64,000 nucleotides of DNA, taken from positions 1-64,000 of the forward strand of contig JBBBDQ010000402.1 of assembly GCA_037127315.1 (NCBI GenBank). The letters run 5' to 3'. Made by a program: the position numbers and the translations under genes. The notes below the pieces were generated by a model. It searched no databases, was not told the origin of the DNA, and saw only the letters and a list, made by a program, of their open reading frames with translations. Origin of the DNA: Ascarosepion bandense. Its lineage: Eukaryota; Mollusca; Cephalopoda; Sepiida; Sepiidae. The number at the start of each line of letters is the position of its first letter. The first letter of the stretch is position 1. Shown one piece after another: positions 61,395 through 64,000 of this stretch.

Positions 61395-61790
61395 TTTTTA
61401 ATAATCATATCGCCCCAAGCCAAGCAGTCTACTGCCACTAGTGCACAGGGGGGTTACATAGGAAGAAAGTTATGAGAAAGACTGACAGGTTAAAGGGCGT
61501 GTCAGAAAGTGGGTAAGATACTGAGAGTGGAGTGGATGGAGAAAGGAGCATGAGAGAGAAGATGCAAGTTAGCAAGATAGGAGATGACTATTGACTTTAC
61601 ATTTAAATTCTTGAAGTAGAATTTGTGTTTACATTTTATTGGTTTCACGGTAAAAGGGTGGGACCTAGTTGCTAATCTAGTATCTCGTGCAAATTCATGC
61701 ATAGGGAAAACCAGTGAGCTAAGTTCATCGGAGCAGAAGCCGTGAAAGTACTTGTAGAAGAAACACAGTGTTATCCTTGTTGAGTTTGAG
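61395..61790 (-). mobile_element. LINE-J 3' end, 5'-truncated
   Basis: T-run, ATCATATCGCCCCAAGCCAA, then on minus LCFFYKYFHGFCSDELSSLV, DTRLATRSHPFTVKPIKCKH (within 61502-61834), matching the LINE-J C terminus closely. It is cut at about 61770. Confidence 0.87.
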
Positions 61791-61845
61791 AATGAGATAG
61801 GGATTTTTTTTTCTTTTTCTTTTTTTTTTGTCAATTTTCACCCTA

Positions 61846-61992
61846 TCATGGCAACGTCGAGCTTGGTCAGGACCCAGATGGGTGACCGCTTGGGAATAAC
61901 AAGCTTGAATGTGCTGGTGGTGTAATGGATAATGGCTCTGAATTTTTAAACTGTGAACTGTGTTCTAATTCCAGTCGAGTTCGTTATATTCA
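61846..61992 (+). mobile_element. 5S-tRNA chimeric SINE head (S1 type)
   Basis: A 5S-like part (GGCAACGTCGAGCTTGGTCA, then CCAGATGGGTGACCGCTTGG and GAATAACAAGC, 61846-61905) is followed by the tRNA-like head (GCTGGTGGTGTAATGGATAA; TGTTCTAATTCCAG) and GAGTTCGTTATATTCA. The matching S1 body is displaced to 62394-62480 by a nested S3 SINE. Confidence 0.72.
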
Positions 61993-61997
61993 TAATG

Positions 61998-62393
61998 AGC
62001 GCATGGCCGACTGGTTAGAATGTTCGCTTCCTGATTATGAATCCCGGGTTCGAATTTCACCATCGTCAGGAAGTTAACTTCTTGATGTTATTGGTCTGAA
62101 GAAGGAAAGTGTCTGAAAACCATACCACCGGTTGATCCAAGCCTTGTGAGCGAAACTGGGTAGACGGGGCCTTTTTGGAAGCCGTCGGTGAATGGAAGAA
62201 ATCTTGAGTCTTGGTTGGCAGTCTTCGATGAGAAGTTATCTTGTATATAAAACACCCGGATTTAGGGCCAGCAGCCTACAACTGTAGCAGCCATCGAAAG
62301 AAATCCACACACAGCACCAGGAATTGACCGTTTTGTTCAGGTGGGATTGTCGATGTATTTCCGATCACTAATTGATTAGTCGAAGGATGATGA
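61998..62393 (+). mobile_element. SINE family S3, nested in S1
   Basis: Head: GCATGGCCGACTGGTTAGAA (A-box-like) and CGGGTTCGAATTTCACC (B-box-like). Linker with CTGAAGAAGGAAAGTGTCTG. Core: CACCGGTTGATCCAAGCCTT, GTGAGCGAAACTGGGTAGAC, GGGGCC. A 3' part of about 200 bases ends GATGATGATGAT. It lies between the S1 head and the S1 body. Confidence 0.75.
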
Positions 62394-62480
62394 TGATATT
62401 AAAATGCGCGCAAATACTCCTGAGAAAGGTATAAATCCATCTATTCTTCCTCCAACTATAGGTTAATTAATAAAACTTGT
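62394..62480 (+). mobile_element. Displaced S1 SINE body
   Basis: GCGCGCAAATACTCCTGAGA, AAGGTATAAATCCATCTATT and ATAGGTTAATTAATA correspond to the S1 segment directly after the head in 8765-9066. Confidence 0.75.
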
Positions 62481-62689
62481 GTCACTATCCCTTAAAATAG
62501 AATTGTGTACAAAAATGTTTAAATTTCGGCATTAAATAACCCAAAGAGATTGATATGCCACTAAACAAAAACAAATTATCATGTCGAAAATGTATGAATA
62601 TAAAACGTATACCATGCATCAGCTGTTGTCAGCTAAATTTTCTTTAATTTGCATGAATAATTTTTTTCATTAAAATAACTTAGAAAGAA

Positions 62690-62868
62690 ATTTGTATGTG
62701 CTCCTGTGATAAAATCCAAAGAAGAATCTGCAATGTTATTGGTTCTGACCTGGAATCTCGTCTTCTGTCACTTTCCCACCGCCGTAATGTAGCTTCCCTG
62801 TGCCTTTTCTACAAACACTTTTATGGTCATGGTTCTGATGAACTTTACTCTATAAAAGACTTATGGAT
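62690..62868 (+). mobile_element. LINE-J internal fragment
   Basis: Plus frames read KIQRRICNVIGSDLESRLLS-like and LSHRRNVASLCLFYKHFYGH, the C-terminal region of LINE-J, stopping at DELYS. No tail. Confidence 0.8.
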
Positions 62869-62942
62869 TTAAAGTAAAAGAGTTGTTAGAATATTAAGAA
62901 AAACACGGAGCGTTCATCTGAACAATAAGGAAATTTTAAAGA

Positions 62943-63062
62943 GAATAGCACCGGTTGATCCAAGCCTTGTGAGCGAAACTGGGTAGACGGGGCCTTTTTA
63001 GAAGCCGTCGGTGAATGGAAGAAATCTTCAGCCTTGATTGGCAGTCTTCGATGAGAAGGAAA
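62943..63062 (+). mobile_element. S3 SINE core, isolated
   Basis: GCACCGGTTGATCCAAGCCT, GTGAGCGAAACTGGGTAGAC, GAAGCCGTCGGTGAATGGAA and GGCAGTCTTCGATGAGAAG are nearly identical to 62128-62240, without the tRNA-like head. Confidence 0.78.
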
Positions 63063-63961
63063 GTGCCGCTTGCAGTTGCGAAGAAACAGCTGAAAGAAAA
63101 GAGTGCATAGAGATTTCAACACTCATAATGACATATTAAAAGCAAGAGAAGCTGCGTGTAACTCACTTAACGAGTTTGCATGCATGGATGGCAAGAAAGA
63201 CAAAAACGGGATGTTATAGCGTCAAAGGATAATTAGAGTCACTAAAGAGAGGAGCTTATGAGCAAATATAATCAACCCTGAAGGAATAACATATGAAAGA
63301 AGAAGCCGGGTGTTTGACTTCCGGTGCCTGTTAGTATGAATGAATGAAAAACCCATTCGTTTGATTCAGCCTTCAAGCAAATTCAAACTGATTTTTTAGG
63401 TCTTACGAGTCGTAAGCTATATAGAAGCCGTATGTTATATGGAAACAAACTTCGCAGGCATTGCCTGTAGTAATTTGAAGAGAATCACAGGCGTGACAAA
63501 TTTAACTTAAGTCAGAAATTTAGTTACTTTTGACATCACAAGTTTATTTAATTTTGACTTTCCCTAGACATCTGAAACGCCAACAATTACGTAACACTTA
63601 TTTCGGTTAACCAAATTACTTAAATCGATTACTTCGTTACATATTTCATAATTTATCTAAATTTGTAAATTGATTAGTGCGTTGCTTAAATTTAAGTTTT
63701 TAAATTTTCTTTAAAATGTTCCTTTTTTGACTGGCAAATGTCCATCTGAAGATGAAGATGACAGTGAATAATTGAGCTGAGAAAAATTGGTTGCCATTTT
63801 TGTCTTCAATGAAATACAGTGAAATGTATTCTTTTATTAAAGTTATCTCTAATTGACAAAAGGTTACACAAATTGTTAAAACAGTCTTTTTACGACTAAT
63901 TTGTTAAAATAATGCACTGAACATTGTTGGCGTCACGTGGCAATAATTATAAATAATATTG
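63063..63961. other. No gene seen
   Basis: AT-rich, no recognisable repeat or coding motif. Confidence 0.5.
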
Positions 63962-63964
63962 GAG

Positions 63965-64000
<36 letters not shown>
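63962..64000. repeat. (TA)n microsatellite at the window edge
   Basis: At least 18 TA units, continuing out of the window. Confidence 0.95.

Noticed and set aside
61846..61905. Functional 5S rRNA gene
   Set aside because: The 5' half is missing and a tRNA-like SINE head follows directly.
1..64000. piRNA cluster or other regulatory locus
   Set aside because: The nested transposon remnants would fit, but sequence alone gives no promoter or strand bias. Small-RNA data would be needed.

Overview
This is eukaryotic, metazoan nuclear DNA with no convincing host protein gene. Every longer reading frame that can be explained belongs to a retroelement or is a translated microsatellite. The mix is Jockey/CR1-like, RTE-like and R4/Dong-like LINEs, Penelope-like elements, tRNA- and 5S-derived SINEs, Helitron-like elements and several minisatellites. 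It fits a large, repeat-rich invertebrate genome. A mollusc, perhaps a cephalopod, is my best guess, but that is inference from the repeat style and not a database result.

Layout. 0-13 kb: a Penelope-tail-like SINE (S2), a 5S rRNA-like fragment, a tRNA-derived SINE ending in an intact type I hammerhead ribozyme fold (2943-2986), a long degenerate Jockey/CR1-like LINE on minus (3995-6800), a Helitron-like element (7716-8448), SINE S1 and a 39-bp-stem hairpin. 13-23 kb: a ~49-bp minisatellite invaded by LINEs; a ~3.7-kb block (about 17563-21238) carrying the best-preserved Jockey/CR1-like LINE is inverted relative to the array. 23-30 kb: Penelope-like RT remnants with segmental duplications, an RTE-like fragment, and a near-perfect 363-bp inverted duplication (27422-27784 / 28087-28449). 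30-33 kb: Helitron-like copies. 33-38.5 kb: a 1.4-kb fold-back element, a 43-bp minisatellite, and an 11-copy 102-bp satellite with one inverted unit outside the array. 38.6-42 kb: an R4/Dong-like LINE with restriction-like endonuclease, interrupted by one stop codon and lying between TAA/TTA microsatellites. 42-51 kb: nested RTE-like fragments. 51-53.5 kb: a 43/48-bp minisatellite. 53.8-64 kb: another Helitron-like copy, a Penelope-like GIY-YIG endonuclease fragment, a retrozyme-like unit bounded by two hammerhead motifs (58423-58777), LINE tails, and nested SINEs including a 5S-tRNA chimeric head.

The most interesting system is the hammerhead-bearing tRNA-SINE/retrozyme family. One copy has every conserved core position, and another keeps the same stem I by paired base changes. 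Penelope-like elements, proposed mobilisers of such RNAs, are present as decayed copies. Second are the 5S-tRNA chimeric SINE heads, the Helitron-like family, the TAA-associated R4-like LINE, and the inversion and inverted-duplication structures.
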